Source: Nocardioides alpinus (GTDB lineage: Bacteria > Actinomycetota > Actinomycetes > Propionibacteriales > Nocardioidaceae). Taken from it: a DNA stretch of 64,000 nt. Each line of letters opens with the position of its first letter. Position 1 is the stretch's first letter. The stretch covers positions 248,001-312,000 of the forward strand of contig NZ_FOKC01000003.1 in NCBI RefSeq assembly GCF_900112035.1, given 5' to 3'. The notes beneath the pieces are model-generated. The model was given only the letters and a program-made list of their open reading frames with translations. It did not search any database and was not told the origin of the DNA. Below are positions 33,759 through 42,276 of this stretch, piece after piece. The position numbers and the translations under genes are program-made.

Positions 33759-34452
33759 GCGCGAAGTCGACGGCAGCCAGCGCGTGCAGCCGCGTGGTGG
33801 CGAAGACCGGCACCGTGACGTCGTCGGGTCCGATCAGCAGCTCGATCTCGGTGCAACCGAGCACCACGCCCTCCGCACCCCGCTCGACCAACCGCCGCAC
33901 CACGTCGACGTACGCCGCTCGCGACTCGTCGCGCACGACGCCCAGCACCAGCTCGTCGTAGATGACGTGGTGGACGAGCGTGAGGTCGTCTCCGTCCGGC
34001 ACCAGCACGTCGATGCCGTGCCCGCGCAGCCGGTCGACGTAGAAGGGTTGCTCCATGGTGAACCGCGTGCCCAGCAGCGCCACCCGCTCGAGACCCGCGT
34101 GCCGCACGGCGTCGGCGGTGACGTCGGCCAGGTGCAGCAGCGGGATGTCGACGGCCGCCTCGATCGCGTCGGCGACCTTGTGCATCGTGTTGGTGCAGAG
34201 CACCAGGCACTCGGCGCCGGCCACCTGCAGGTTGCGGGCCTCGTCGGCCAGCAGCGCACCGGCGGCCGCCCAGTCGCCGGCGGCCTGCATCGCCTCGACG
34301 TCGGCGAAGTCCACTGACGCCAGCACCAGGCGGGCGGAGTGGAAGCCGCCCAGGCGCATCCGCACCTCCTCGTTGAGGAGGCGGTAGTAGAGCGCCGTGC
34401 TCTCCCAGCTCATCCCCCCGAGCAGGCCGATCCTGCGCATCGTCGGTGCCAT
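33751..34452 (-). CDS. Aspartate/glutamate racemase family protein
   Basis: A 233-residue amino-acid racemase-like enzyme. Two catalytic Cys are present in CLVLCTNTMH and VVLGCTEIELL, and the N-terminus MRRIGLLGGMSWESTALYY is that of the aspartate racemase group. The ATG at 34452 is chosen, with ATG 34440 as alternative. Divergent from the GNAT gene, 48 bases apart. Confidence 0.86.
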   Translation of the reverse strand: MAPTMRRIGLLGGMSWESTALYYRLLNEEVRMRLGGFHSARLVLASVDFADVEAMQAAGDWAAAGALLADEARNLQVAGAECLVLCTNTMHKVADAIEAAVDIPLLHLADVTADAVRHAGLERVALLGTRFTMEQPFYVDRLRGHGIDVLVPDGDDLTLVHHVIYDELVLGVVRDESRAAYVDVVRRLVERGAEGVVLGCTEIELLIGPDDVTVPVFATTRLHALAAVDFALS

Positions 34453-34500
34453 GCCGCCATTGAACACCGGCTGTCGGCGCGTACGGCTAGCGTGCCCACC

Positions 34501-35109
34501 ATGGCCACGACTCCCCTCGTGAGGTCCGACGGGCTGACCGTCCACCCCGCCACGCACGCGCGCTTCGACGACGTCCGCACGATGGTCGGCCCCAAGGACC
34601 CGTCGTCGAGCGTCTGCTGGTGCCTGAGCCACCGCATCCCGGCCAAGGACAACCGCGAGCTGGCCGGACAGGCGCGGGCCGACTTCGTGGAGGCGCTGAC
34701 CCGCCGGCGCACCAAGCCCGGCGTGCTGGCCTACGACGGCGGCGAGGTCGTCGGCTGGGCAGCCGTCGCCCCTCGCGCCGACCTGCCGTTCGCCCGGTCG
34801 ACCAGGATCCCGCACGTCGACGACCTCCCGGTCTGGTCGGTGTGGTGCCTCCGGGTGCGGCCCGGCCGCCGCGGCCGCGGCATCTCCCACCTGCTGCTCG
34901 AGGGAGCGGTGGCCTATGCCGTCGAGCGCGGCGCCCCGGCCGTCGAGGGCTACCCCGTCGACAACCGGGGCGAGAAGGTCGACCTGACCATGGCCTACGT
35001 CGGCACCCGCAAGCTCTTCGAGGACGCCGGCTTCGCGATGGCCGCAGCGACCGAGGCCACGTCGGCCGGGTTCCCCCGCGTGATCATGCGCAGGAACGAC
35101 CTAGGCTGA
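34501..35109 (+). CDS. GNAT family N-acetyltransferase
   Basis: A 202-residue acetyltransferase. The acetyl-CoA loop is recognisable in WCLRVRPGRRGRGISHLLLEGAVAYA (R-x-x-G-x-G/A variant RGRGIS). A Cys/Trp segment SSVCWCLSHRIPAKDNRE near the N-terminus is typical for a subgroup of actinobacterial GNATs. Four bases separate it from the DUF6153 gene. Substrate unknown. Confidence 0.83.
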   Translation: MATTPLVRSDGLTVHPATHARFDDVRTMVGPKDPSSSVCWCLSHRIPAKDNRELAGQARADFVEALTRRRTKPGVLAYDGGEVVGWAAVAPRADLPFARSTRIPHVDDLPVWSVWCLRVRPGRRGRGISHLLLEGAVAYAVERGAPAVEGYPVDNRGEKVDLTMAYVGTRKLFEDAGFAMAAATEATSAGFPRVIMRRNDLG

Positions 35110-35113
35110 CGAC

Positions 35114-35503
35114 GTGATCCGCACCCTGTGGGCAGCTGCCGCCCTGCTGGCGATCGTCGCCATGCACGGGCTGGCCGCGCACGCAGGGTCCGCCGACCCG
35201 CGGCCGCTGGCGGCCGCAGCAACGTCCCACGTCGGGCACGCCGCGATGGCGGCCGACGACTCGCCGGTCGCGGCAGGCGAGACGCCGGCCCACGGCGAGC
35301 ACGGCCACGAGATGGCCGTCCTCGGCCTCTGTGCCGCAGTCCTCGCCACCTCGGCGATCCTGCTGCTGGTCGGCCTCGGTCGACCCAGGTCCGGGATCCT
35401 CGGCCTGGCGCCTCGCGCGGTCACCACGACGTCCCACCCCGTCGGCGTACGCACCGAGCACGCCCCACCCGACCTCCACGCCCTGTCGGTCCTGCGCTGC
35501 TGA
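35114..35503 (+). CDS. DUF6153-like His-rich membrane protein
   Basis: A 129-residue protein with a GTG start at 35114 immediately after the GNAT gene. It has an N-terminal hydrophobic segment (AAALLAIVAMHGLAAHA), a His/Met-rich stretch (SHVGHAAMAADDSPVAAGETPAHGEHGHEM), and a second membrane segment (LGLCAAVLATSAILLLVGLG). The pattern resembles DUF6153 proteins often found next to DUF305 genes, as here (72 bases upstream). Metal binding is inferred from the His and Met content. Confidence 0.7.
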   Translation: MIRTLWAAAALLAIVAMHGLAAHAGSADPRPLAAAATSHVGHAAMAADDSPVAAGETPAHGEHGHEMAVLGLCAAVLATSAILLLVGLGRPRSGILGLAPRAVTTTSHPVGVRTEHAPPDLHALSVLRC

Positions 35504-35575
35504 GGGGGGTCCCGCCGGACCGCTGTCCGGTCCCGACCCACTCCCACCCAGCACGTCCCCCGACAGGAGACACCC

Positions 35576-36190
35576 ATGTCCACACGCAGCACCCGCGCGC
35601 GCCGCGCCACCGCGTACGCCCTCCTCCTCGCGCTGACCCCGGTCCTCGTCGCCTGCGGCAGCGACGAACCGACCGCCGCCCCCGCGGCCGAGCGCACCGC
35701 CGCCAACGGCGACACCTTCAACGATGCCGACGTCGCCTTCGCGAGCGACATGATCCCCCACCACGCCGACGCCCTGGTCATGGTCGACATGACGCAGGGC
35801 CGCGACCTCTCCCCCGAGCTCGCCCAGCTGACCGAGGACATCCGCGCCGCCCAGGCCCCGGAGATCGAGCAGATGGCCGACTGGCTCACGGCCTGGGGCG
35901 AGAAGGTCCCGGAGACCTCGCGCGACCATGTCAACAGCCACGACATGGGCTCCGACGGCGCGGACATGGGCATGGACGGCGACGACCTGGCCATGCTCGA
36001 GGACGCCGACGGGAGCGCCTTCGAGGACAGGTGGCTCACGATGATGATCGAGCACCACGAGGGGGCGATCGAGATGGCGCAGGAGGAGCAGGAGTCGGGC
36101 CTCCACCCCGGCGCCCTCGCGCTCGCCGAGTCGATCGAGGCCGACCAGACCGTGGAGATCACGCTGATGGAGCAGATGCTCGACGGCTGA
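35576..36190 (+). CDS. DUF305 lipoprotein, probable metal binding
   Basis: A 204-residue lipoprotein: signal AYALLLALTPVLVACGS with Cys as lipid anchor. Two DUF305 repeats each carry a paired-His motif, MIPHHADALVM and MIEHHEGAIEMA, joined by an Asp/Met/His-rich insert (HDMGSDGADMGMDGDD). DUF305 members are ferritin-like and often linked with copper homeostasis. Strong AGGAGA ribosome site. Together with the upstream His-rich membrane gene this suggests an envelope metal-handling unit. Confidence 0.87.
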   Translation: MSTRSTRARRATAYALLLALTPVLVACGSDEPTAAPAAERTAANGDTFNDADVAFASDMIPHHADALVMVDMTQGRDLSPELAQLTEDIRAAQAPEIEQMADWLTAWGEKVPETSRDHVNSHDMGSDGADMGMDGDDLAMLEDADGSAFEDRWLTMMIEHHEGAIEMAQEEQESGLHPGALALAESIEADQTVEITLMEQMLDG

Positions 36191-36231
36191 GCGCGCCGAC
36201 TCGCTCCCCGGCCGCCACCCTTGCTACCTTT

Positions 36232-36243
36232 AGTCACGTAACT
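36232..36243. promoter_or_regulatory. Imperfect palindrome upstream of FAD-TPR gene
   Basis: AGTCACGTAACT is a near-palindrome (AGTnACGTnACT) 29 bases before the ATG at 36272, in an AT-richer island that also contains TTGCTACC and GCATTAAC. It may be part of the promoter or a regulator site; no cognate regulator is adjacent. Confidence 0.3.
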
Positions 36244-36271
36244 CAGTGCATTAACAGGATGGGGTGGCGGC

Positions 36272-38959
36272 ATGGGGACGAACGAGGGTGACTGTCGGGT
36301 CGTCGTGGTCGGTGCGGGTGCCGGCGGCACGTTGGTCGCGACCCACCTGGTGACCGCACTCTCCTCCCGCTTCCGCGTCGAGCTGGTCGACCCGGCGCCC
36401 AGCACGGGACGCGGCCAGGCCTACTCCACGACGGACGACCGCCACCTCCTCAACGTGCCCGCCTCGGGCATGAGTGCCTTCCCGCGCGACCCGGAGCACT
36501 TCCTGCGCTGGCTGCGCAACCACCACGACCCCGGCTTCCAGCCCCACGACTTCGCACCGCGCGCGGTCTTCGGGCGCTACGTCGAGAGCCTGCTGACGAC
36601 CGCGACCGAGTTTCCCGGCAACGCCCGGCTCGTACGCCGTCGGGCCGAGGTCGTCGACGTCGCCGGGTCCGGCGACGGCTTCGTCGTCGAGCTGGCCGAC
36701 GGCGAGCGCATCGAGGCGCGGGCCGTCGTGCTGGCCACCAGCAGCCGACCCGGCACCCAGTGGGCACCCGCTGAGCTGGCCGCCGACCCGCGACTCATCG
36801 CCGACCCGTGGACACAGGGGATCCCCGAGGTCGGCGATGTCCTCATGCTCGGCTCCGGGCTGACCATGGTCGACCTCGCCATCAGCGCGGACCGCCCGGA
36901 CCGCACCGTGCACGTCGTGTCCCGCAACGACGTCGTGCCGGGACGGCACGTGCTGCCGACGACTCCCCCGGTGCCGCCGCCGCCCGGCATCACCCGGACC
37001 CAGGGCCTCGACGCCCTGCGCTCCGCGCTGGCCGCGCACGTCGAGCACACCGTCGACAGCACCGGCGACTGGCGTGCCGCGATCGACGGGATCCGCCCCG
37101 TGACCGCCCAGCTCTGGCGCGGGATGTCCGAGGCCGACAAGCGTCGCTTCATCGCCGAGGACGCCCGCACCTGGGACGTGCACCGGCACCGGATGGCGCC
37201 GGCCACCGCCCGTCGCTTCGACGCCATCGCCGACGAGGGCCGCCTCCGGCGCCACCGCGGCACCCTCGCCGGGGTCCGGGCCGGCGAGCACGCCCTCCAC
37301 GTCTCCCTCGACGACGGCACCACCCTGCGGGTCGCCGCGGTCGTCAACTGCACGGGCCCGGTCGGCTCGATCGCCGCCGACCCGCTGCTGACCAGGCTCG
37401 CCCAGACCGGCCTCGTCCGCCCCGGACCCGCGGGGCTGGGCATCGACACCACCGACGACGGCCGGATCGTCGGCACCCTGCCCGCCGGCCTGCCGTTCCT
37501 CGCGGTGGGATCGCTGCGGCGCGGCAACCTGTGGGAGTCCACGGCGATGCCGGAGATCCGCGAGCAGGCCTACGACGTGGCTCGCATCGTCAGCCGCTCC
37601 ATGCACGGCGAGTCCCGCCAGCGCCCGGTCGACCCCTACGGCCTCACCCTCTCCACCAGCAGCACGGCCGCCGAGCGCTACAACGGCGCCCTCGGTCGGT
37701 TGCTCCGCCTCCAGGACGGCGTGGAGGAAGGACTCCTCCAGGCGGTCGCCGAGGACGAGGGCTTCGTCCAGGCCCACGCCGCCCTCGCGCTCCTCGGCCA
37801 CGAGTGGGGCACCAACGACCACTGGCACGCCTCGCTCCGGGCCGCGCACCGCGCTGCGGCCGAGCGCCACCTCGACGACCGCGAGAGCTCCTTCCTCGAC
37901 GCCGTCACCACCCGGCTCCGGTCCGACGAGCCGACGGGTGCAGCGGCCCTGCTGCGGCACGTACGCCTCTTCCCCCGCGACGCGCTCGCGGTCAGCGTCG
38001 CCGTGCCGACCGTGGCCTTCGGCGGTCTCACCAGCGGCAGCCAGACCGCCGCCCTGGTGGAGTCGCTGGGGCGGTCCTACGGCGACGACTGGTGGTACGC
38101 CGGACAGCTGGCGTTCGTCCGGCAGGACCAGGAGCGCTGGGCCGAGGCCGAGGAGCTCGCCTCCTTCGCCCTCTCGGTCGAGCCGGCCTCCGGTCACGCC
38201 GTCCACGCCCGTGCCCACGTCTTCTACGAGACCGGCGAGCACGCGGCCGGGCTCGCCTGGCTCGACGAGTGGATCCGCACCCGCGGTCCCGAGGCCAACC
38301 ACCGCTCGCACTTCTCCTGGCACGCCGCTCTCCACGAGCTGATGCAGGACGACGTCGAGGCCGTCCGCCGCCGCTACCACCGCGAGCTGTCGCCGTCCGT
38401 GGTCAGCGGCAGCCGGGTCGTCGTCGACAGCGGTGCCCTGCTGTGGCGCGGCCGGGTGACCGGCGCCTGGACCGACGACCTGCCGGTCGCCGAGGTGCGC
38501 GCGCAGGCGCCGACGGAGTGGCTCACCGCCCCGCCGACGGCGTTCGCCGCGATGCACAGCGCGGTGCTGCTCGCCGCTGACGGTGATGCCGCTGCCCTGA
38601 CCGGCCTCGCCGACCAGGCGGCACGCAGCCAGGACCCGGTCTTCCGCGACGTGGTCTCACCCCTGTGCACCGGGCTCGCGTCGGTCGTCGAGGAACGGTG
38701 GAACGCCGCGTCCGCCACCCTGTCGCGGGTCGTCGCGACGATGGCACCGCTGGGTGGCAGCAAGGCCCAGCGCGAGGTCGTCGAGGACACCCTCGTGCAC
38801 GCGCTGGCCATGGCCGGGCGCACCACGGAGGCCGCCGACCTCCTCGACGCCCGGCTGTCGCGGCGCACGTCGGCCCTCGACGCCCGGCGTCGGGCGGCGG
38901 TCAGCGCTGCCCCTGATCCGGAGCGGGCCGGCCTGACGCCGGCGGACTCGGGTCGGTGA
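36272..38959 (+). CDS. FAD/NAD(P)-binding oxidoreductase fused to a TPR (TTC38/StaR-like) domain
   Basis: An 895-residue fusion. Residues ~10-430: FAD-binding domain of the PF13454 type with VVVVGAGAGGTLVATHL and GRGQAYSTTDDRHLLNVPASGMSAFP, a second nucleotide site LMLGSGLTMVDLAI, and an FAD-closing CTGPVGSI region. Residues ~455-875: helical repeats, AERYNGALGRLLRLQDGVEEGLLQAVAEDEGFVQAHAALALLGHEW then GRSYGDDWWYAGQLAFVRQDQERWAEAEELASFALSVEPASGHAVHARAHVFYETG, matching TTC38/StaR-like TPR proteins. The two parts are normally separate proteins, and no frameshift or stop lies between them. The role is unknown. Confidence 0.85.
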   Translation: MGTNEGDCRVVVVGAGAGGTLVATHLVTALSSRFRVELVDPAPSTGRGQAYSTTDDRHLLNVPASGMSAFPRDPEHFLRWLRNHHDPGFQPHDFAPRAVFGRYVESLLTTATEFPGNARLVRRRAEVVDVAGSGDGFVVELADGERIEARAVVLATSSRPGTQWAPAELAADPRLIADPWTQGIPEVGDVLMLGSGLTMVDLAISADRPDRTVHVVSRNDVVPGRHVLPTTPPVPPPPGITRTQGLDALRSALAAHVEHTVDSTGDWRAAIDGIRPVTAQLWRGMSEADKRRFIAEDARTWDVHRHRMAPATARRFDAIADEGRLRRHRGTLAGVRAGEHALHVSLDDGTTLRVAAVVNCTGPVGSIAADPLLTRLAQTGLVRPGPAGLGIDTTDDGRIVGTLPAGLPFLAVGSLRRGNLWESTAMPEIREQAYDVARIVSRSMHGESRQRPVDPYGLTLSTSSTAAERYNGALGRLLRLQDGVEEGLLQAVAEDEGFVQAHAALALLGHEWGTNDHWHASLRAAHRAAAERHLDDRESSFLDAVTTRLRSDEPTGAAALLRHVRLFPRDALAVSVAVPTVAFGGLTSGSQTAALVESLGRSYGDDWWYAGQLAFVRQDQERWAEAEELASFALSVEPASGHAVHARAHVFYETGEHAAGLAWLDEWIRTRGPEANHRSHFSWHAALHELMQDDVEAVRRRYHRELSPSVVSGSRVVVDSGALLWRGRVTGAWTDDLPVAEVRAQAPTEWLTAPPTAFAAMHSAVLLAADGDAAALTGLADQAARSQDPVFRDVVSPLCTGLASVVEERWNAASATLSRVVATMAPLGGSKAQREVVEDTLVHALAMAGRTTEAADLLDARLSRRTSALDARRRAAVSAAPDPERAGLTPADSGR

Positions 38960-38966
38960 CCCGCCC

Positions 38967-39128
38967 GTGCCGCAGGAGGCGCTGACATCGGTCGCCCTCA
39001 CCACGATGATCGCCCTCGCCCTCACCGAGCTCCACGTCGAGCTGGTCGCGGGCTCGGCGGCGTGGATCGCGGCGTGGTGGGTCCTACGGGAGCCGGCGGC
39101 GCGGGAGCCGGGTGTGTGCGAGGACTGA
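38967..39128 (+). CDS. Very small hydrophobic ORF (53 residues)
   Basis: A GTG-started frame eight bases after the fusion gene encodes a peptide starting [19 protein letters not shown], with a central hydrophobic part and [11 protein letters not shown] near its end. Nearly every third base is G or C, as in real genes of this genome. Not in any family I recognise; the close spacing suggests translational coupling. Confidence 0.45.
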   Translation: MPQEALTSVALTTMIALALTELHVELVAGSAAWIAAWWVLREPAAREPGVCED

Positions 39129-39149
39129 GTCTTGGACGGCCCCGAGTCG

Positions 39150-39165
39150 CCAACTCACCAGTTGG
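39150..39165. promoter_or_regulatory. Short inverted repeat with flanking direct repeat
   Basis: CCAACT and AGTTGG flank CACC, a perfect 6-base inverted repeat. ACTCACCAGTTGG recurs almost unchanged as ACTCGTCAGTTGG starting at 39173. This lies upstream of the DUF2200 gene and could be a paired regulator site. Confidence 0.4.
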
Positions 39166-39226
39166 TCCGCCCACTCGTCAGTTGGCAGCCGTGGAACCCC
39201 GCAGCTCCCGCGCCTATCCTCAGGGC

Positions 39227-39568
39227 ATGCACCGGATCTTCACCACGAGCGTCGCGTCGGTCTACCCGCACTACGTGACCAAGGTCGAGCGCAAGGGCCG
39301 CACGAAGGCCGAGCTCGACGAGGTCATCTCGTGGTTGACGGGCTTCGACGACGCGGCCCTGCACGCGCACCTGGAGAAGGAGACGACCTTCGCCGACTTC
39401 TTCGACGACGCCACCCTCAACCCGCGCGTCGACCAGATCACCGGCTCGGTGTGTGGCGTGAAGGTCCAGGAGGTCGAGGACCCGCTGATGCGCCGGATCC
39501 GCTACCTCGACAAGCTGGTCGACGAGCTCGCCAAGGGCCGCCCGATGGAGAAGGTGCTCCGGAGCTAG
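39227..39568 (+). CDS. DUF2200 family protein
   Basis: A 113-residue protein of the DUF2200 (YjdI-neighbour/TfoX-like-size) family: [62 protein letters not shown] is the family core. ATG 39227 is the family start; the upstream frame is not coding. Function unknown. It overlaps the convergent copper gene by four bases. Confidence 0.85.
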   Translation: MHRIFTTSVASVYPHYVTKVERKGRTKAELDEVISWLTGFDDAALHAHLEKETTFADFFDDATLNPRVDQITGSVCGVKVQEVEDPLMRRIRYLDKLVDELAKGRPMEKVLRS

Positions 39569-41214
39569 GGGACGACGAGCTCCACGGTCTTCACCGGGTT
39601 GTCGAACTCGGTCGTACGCAGCGAGACCTGCGCCTCCCACTCCCCCGTGGTCGGCAGCACCACGTCCCCGGCGTAGATCCCGGGACCGAGGTTGGTCAGC
39701 ACCACCTCGCCCAGGTCGACGTCCGTCGTCGACAGGCTCAGCCGGGGCGCCGCGAAGCCCTCGGCCGGCTCTCCGGCGTCGTCGGTCATCGTGATCGTCA
39801 CCGTGCTGGGCCCCACCCCGAGCGGGTCGAGGGTGACCTCGGCGGTGATGTCGTCGAGCCGTACCGTCTCCGCGGCGGTCTCCGCGGCCGGGGCCGCGGC
39901 GCTGACCGGTGCGTCGACCTCGGGGCTGCGGTCCACGAGGAAGCCGGTGACGAGCAGCACGGCGACGAGGACGCCCGCTTCCGCGACGGTCGTCCGCACG
40001 ACCAGCGAAGCAGCGTCGCGACGCTCGCGGCGTCGGCCGGCCGTGCGCAGGCGCGGCAGCAGGGACCACCGGTTCCACGCGGCGAGGGCGATCGCCACCA
40101 GCACGAGGAGCACCTTGACCAGGAGGAATCCTCCGTAGCCGGTGTCGAGCAGCGCCTCCCACGAGCCCGCGATCCGCCACGCCAGGACAGAACCCGCGAC
40201 CACCAGCACGCCGAGGATGCCGGCCGCCCAGGTGGAGAAGCGGGAGAGGACGACCGCGCCGGCGTCGTCGCGTGCAGCGAGGTCCCCGAGCACGAGGGAG
40301 AGGGCGACCAGCCCACCGAGCCAGAGGGCGCCCGCGGCGAGGTGGAGCACGTCCACCGCGATCACGAGGGCCTCGGGGGTCACCGCGCGGGTGTGGCCGG
40401 TCAGCGACGGCGCAGCCACGGCGAGCACGCACCCGAGCAGGACGAGTGGGGGTCGCGTCGCCACGACTGCCAGCGCGAGGCCGAGCACCAAGGCGGCAGG
40501 TACGACGTACTCCGCCGCCGCGAGAGCGGACCAGGTCGGGCCGTCGCCCAGCGCGGAGACCGGCAGGCCGAGCTGGTAGAGCGCGACCAGCGGCACCGCC
40601 GCCCACCACGCGAGCGCCGCCACGACCGCAGCGAGCCGCGCAGCCGTGCGCAGGCGTGCCCGGGCGGCCGGCGAGTCGGGCCGGGCCGGGAGGAAGAGGA
40701 CCGAGAAGGCCGCCACGCCTGCGGCGACCAGGAGGCCGAGGTAGCCCAGCCAGCGCACCACGGTGAGCACCAGGGGCGCCTCCGTGTCGGCGTCCGCGGT
40801 CGACGTCGGCACGTCCACGACGTCGCTGGCTGCACCCACCGAGAAGCTCAGCGAGCCACCGATCGGGTGCCCGTCCGCGGAGACCAGGCGCCAGACCACG
40901 ACGAGCGTGCCCTCGCCGACCTCCTCGTCGAGGTCGACCACGAGCTGGGAGTCACGCACCGACGCCGAGGAGGCGACGGCGTCGCCGGTCGCGTCGAAGA
41001 CCTGGATCCCGGCGGGCACGCCGATCACGGACTCGTTGAAGGTGAACCTCACCTGCTCGGGCGCTGCCTCGAGGACCGCCCCCTCGGCGGGGTCCGTGCT
41101 CACCAGGGTGGCGTGCGCGGAGGCCGGCGACGCGGACCCGAGGAGGAGGAGGACCGACAGGCAGGCCAGGAGGAGCCAGGCGGCGCTGCGTCGGCGCGCG
41201 GGGTGCCGCGTCAT
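39565..41214 (-). CDS. CopC-CopD-YtkA fusion copper protein
   Basis: A 549-residue multi-domain membrane protein. After a signal peptide ([16 protein letters not shown]) the mature N-terminus would be [12 protein letters not shown], a CopC domain with His1 and the later [11 protein letters not shown]is as copper ligands. Eight or so TM segments form the CopD part ([18 protein letters not shown] through [19 protein letters not shown] and [18 protein letters not shown]). The last ~90 residues ([28 protein letters not shown]) form a YtkA-like extracellular domain. Start ATG overlaps the YcnI stop by 4 bases. Role: periplasm-equivalent copper capture and import or supply. Confidence 0.87.
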   Translation of the reverse strand: MTRHPARRRSAAWLLLACLSVLLLLGSASPASAHATLVSTDPAEGAVLEAAPEQVRFTFNESVIGVPAGIQVFDATGDAVASSASVRDSQLVVDLDEEVGEGTLVVVWRLVSADGHPIGGSLSFSVGAASDVVDVPTSTADADTEAPLVLTVVRWLGYLGLLVAAGVAAFSVLFLPARPDSPAARARLRTAARLAAVVAALAWWAAVPLVALYQLGLPVSALGDGPTWSALAAAEYVVPAALVLGLALAVVATRPPLVLLGCVLAVAAPSLTGHTRAVTPEALVIAVDVLHLAAGALWLGGLVALSLVLGDLAARDDAGAVVLSRFSTWAAGILGVLVVAGSVLAWRIAGSWEALLDTGYGGFLLVKVLLVLVAIALAAWNRWSLLPRLRTAGRRRERRDAASLVVRTTVAEAGVLVAVLLVTGFLVDRSPEVDAPVSAAAPAAETAAETVRLDDITAEVTLDPLGVGPSTVTITMTDDAGEPAEGFAAPRLSLSTTDVDLGEVVLTNLGPGIYAGDVVLPTTGEWEAQVSLRTTEFDNPVKTVELVVP

Positions 41215-41804
41215 GCGCGCCGGCGCCGCAGCAGCAGGACGGCTCCGGCCGCGAGGGTGCCTGCGGCGAGCGCCCCGACCGCGCCGTACGTCATGACCGG
41301 CCGGGCGGGGTCTCCCGTCACCACGATCACGGGCGCCGGCATCTCGAGCTCCTCGCGGCTCGCTGCGTCCTCGGCGACCTCGGTCCACGCCGACTCGCCG
41401 TCCTCACAGCGCTGGACGACCGGGAACACGAGCTCCGCCCCGACGTCGTCGGGCAGGCGCACGGTGAAGGCCACCTCGTCACGCGTGGCGTCGGGCAGGG
41501 GCGCGTCTGCGAGGTACGTGACGCCCCCGGCGGTCCGCTCGACGCTCCACTGCTCGGTGCTCGCCGCCACCAGCTCGCTGACCCCGTCGGGCATCCGCAC
41601 CGCGACCTCGGTCGTGGCCGCGCCCGCGCAACCGTGCGGCACCACCAGGCGTACGACGGCCGTGGCGCCGGCCTCTGTGGTCGAGGCCGTGATCGTCACG
41701 TGGGCAGCCGCGGGGGCCGCCGCCAGCGCGAGCAGGCCACTGGTGACCGCACCCGTCGCCAGGCTCGCCAGCGCAGCACGACGTGCCGTGCGCGTGCGGT
41801 TCAT
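41211..41804 (-). CDS. YcnI family copper-binding protein (DUF1775)
   Basis: A 197-residue exported protein. The signal ends LAAAPAAA and the mature chain begins HVTITASTTEAGATAVVRLVVPHGC, the start of the YcnI/DUF1775 domain in which the N-terminal His helps bind Cu(II). A C-terminal membrane anchor with RRRRA follows ([24 protein letters not shown]). AGGAGCC precedes the ATG. Translationally coupled to the CopC-CopD gene, as in other actinobacteria. Confidence 0.88.
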   Translation of the reverse strand: MNRTRTARRAALASLATGAVTSGLLALAAAPAAAHVTITASTTEAGATAVVRLVVPHGCAGAATTEVAVRMPDGVSELVAASTEQWSVERTAGGVTYLADAPLPDATRDEVAFTVRLPDDVGAELVFPVVQRCEDGESAWTEVAEDAASREELEMPAPVIVVTGDPARPVMTYGAVGALAAGTLAAGAVLLLRRRRA

Positions 41805-41945
41805 GGAGGCTCCTGGGTCAGCGGGTGACCGTCCTCACACAACCAGCATGCCGAACTGTTGTCAAGGATGTGAACTGTGCGTACCGTGAGTCAGGTCACT
41901 GAATCCGAGTCGCACGTGTGAACGTGCAAGGAAGCGAAGGCCCCC

Positions 41946-42167
41946 ATGCCCAACATCACCGTGGAGCTGCTGCGAGGCCGCACCGTCGAGCAGCGCCGTG
42001 ACTTCGCCAAGGCCGTGGCCGACAGCGCCGTGGAGATCCTGGGCGCCCGCCGCCAGGACGTCCGCATGGTCTTCAGCGAGATCACCCCGGACATCGTGGC
42101 CAACGGTGGCGTCCTCGCCAGCGAGGACGACAGCCGGGCCGGCGTGGTCGCCGCCCTGGCCGACTGA
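41946..42167 (+). CDS. 4-oxalocrotonate tautomerase family protein
   Basis: A 73-residue tautomerase with the catalytic Pro directly after Met (MPNITVELLRGRTVEQRRDFAKAVADSAVEILG) and a conserved VRMVFSEI strand. Members tautomerise keto-enol dienoates in aromatic breakdown. Alone on its strand here. Its last 12 bases start a run of 17-base tandem repeats, so the C-terminal codons are copied downstream. Confidence 0.9.
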   Translation: MPNITVELLRGRTVEQRRDFAKAVADSAVEILGARRQDVRMVFSEITPDIVANGGVLASEDDSRAGVVAALAD

Positions 42168-42205
42168 ACAAGCTGGCCGACTGAACAAGCTGGCCGGCTG
42201 AACCA
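42156..42205. repeat. 17-base tandem repeat over the tautomerase stop codon
   Basis: CTGGCCGACTGAACAAG occurs at 42156 and 42173 exactly, with a third partial, altered copy at 42190 (CTGGCCGGCTGAAC). The duplication includes the stop codon TGA, so it lengthens the 3' untranslated region. Probably recent local duplication. Confidence 0.75.
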
Positions 42206-42228
42206 CCTGGCCGGCCGGAGCGAGACGC

Positions 42229-42266
42229 AGGACGGGCCCGGAGGATTGCTCCTCCGGGCCCGTCCT
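42229..42266. terminator. Strong bidirectional hairpin terminator
   Basis: Seventeen-base arms (AGGACGGGCCCGGAGGA and its exact complement) flank a TTGC loop. The element lies between the convergent tautomerase and the 5.9-kb secreted-protein gene, 10 bases from the latter's stop. No long T-tract follows on either side, as is common for actinobacterial terminators. Confidence 0.85.
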
Positions 42267-42276
42267 GTGTCGGGGG

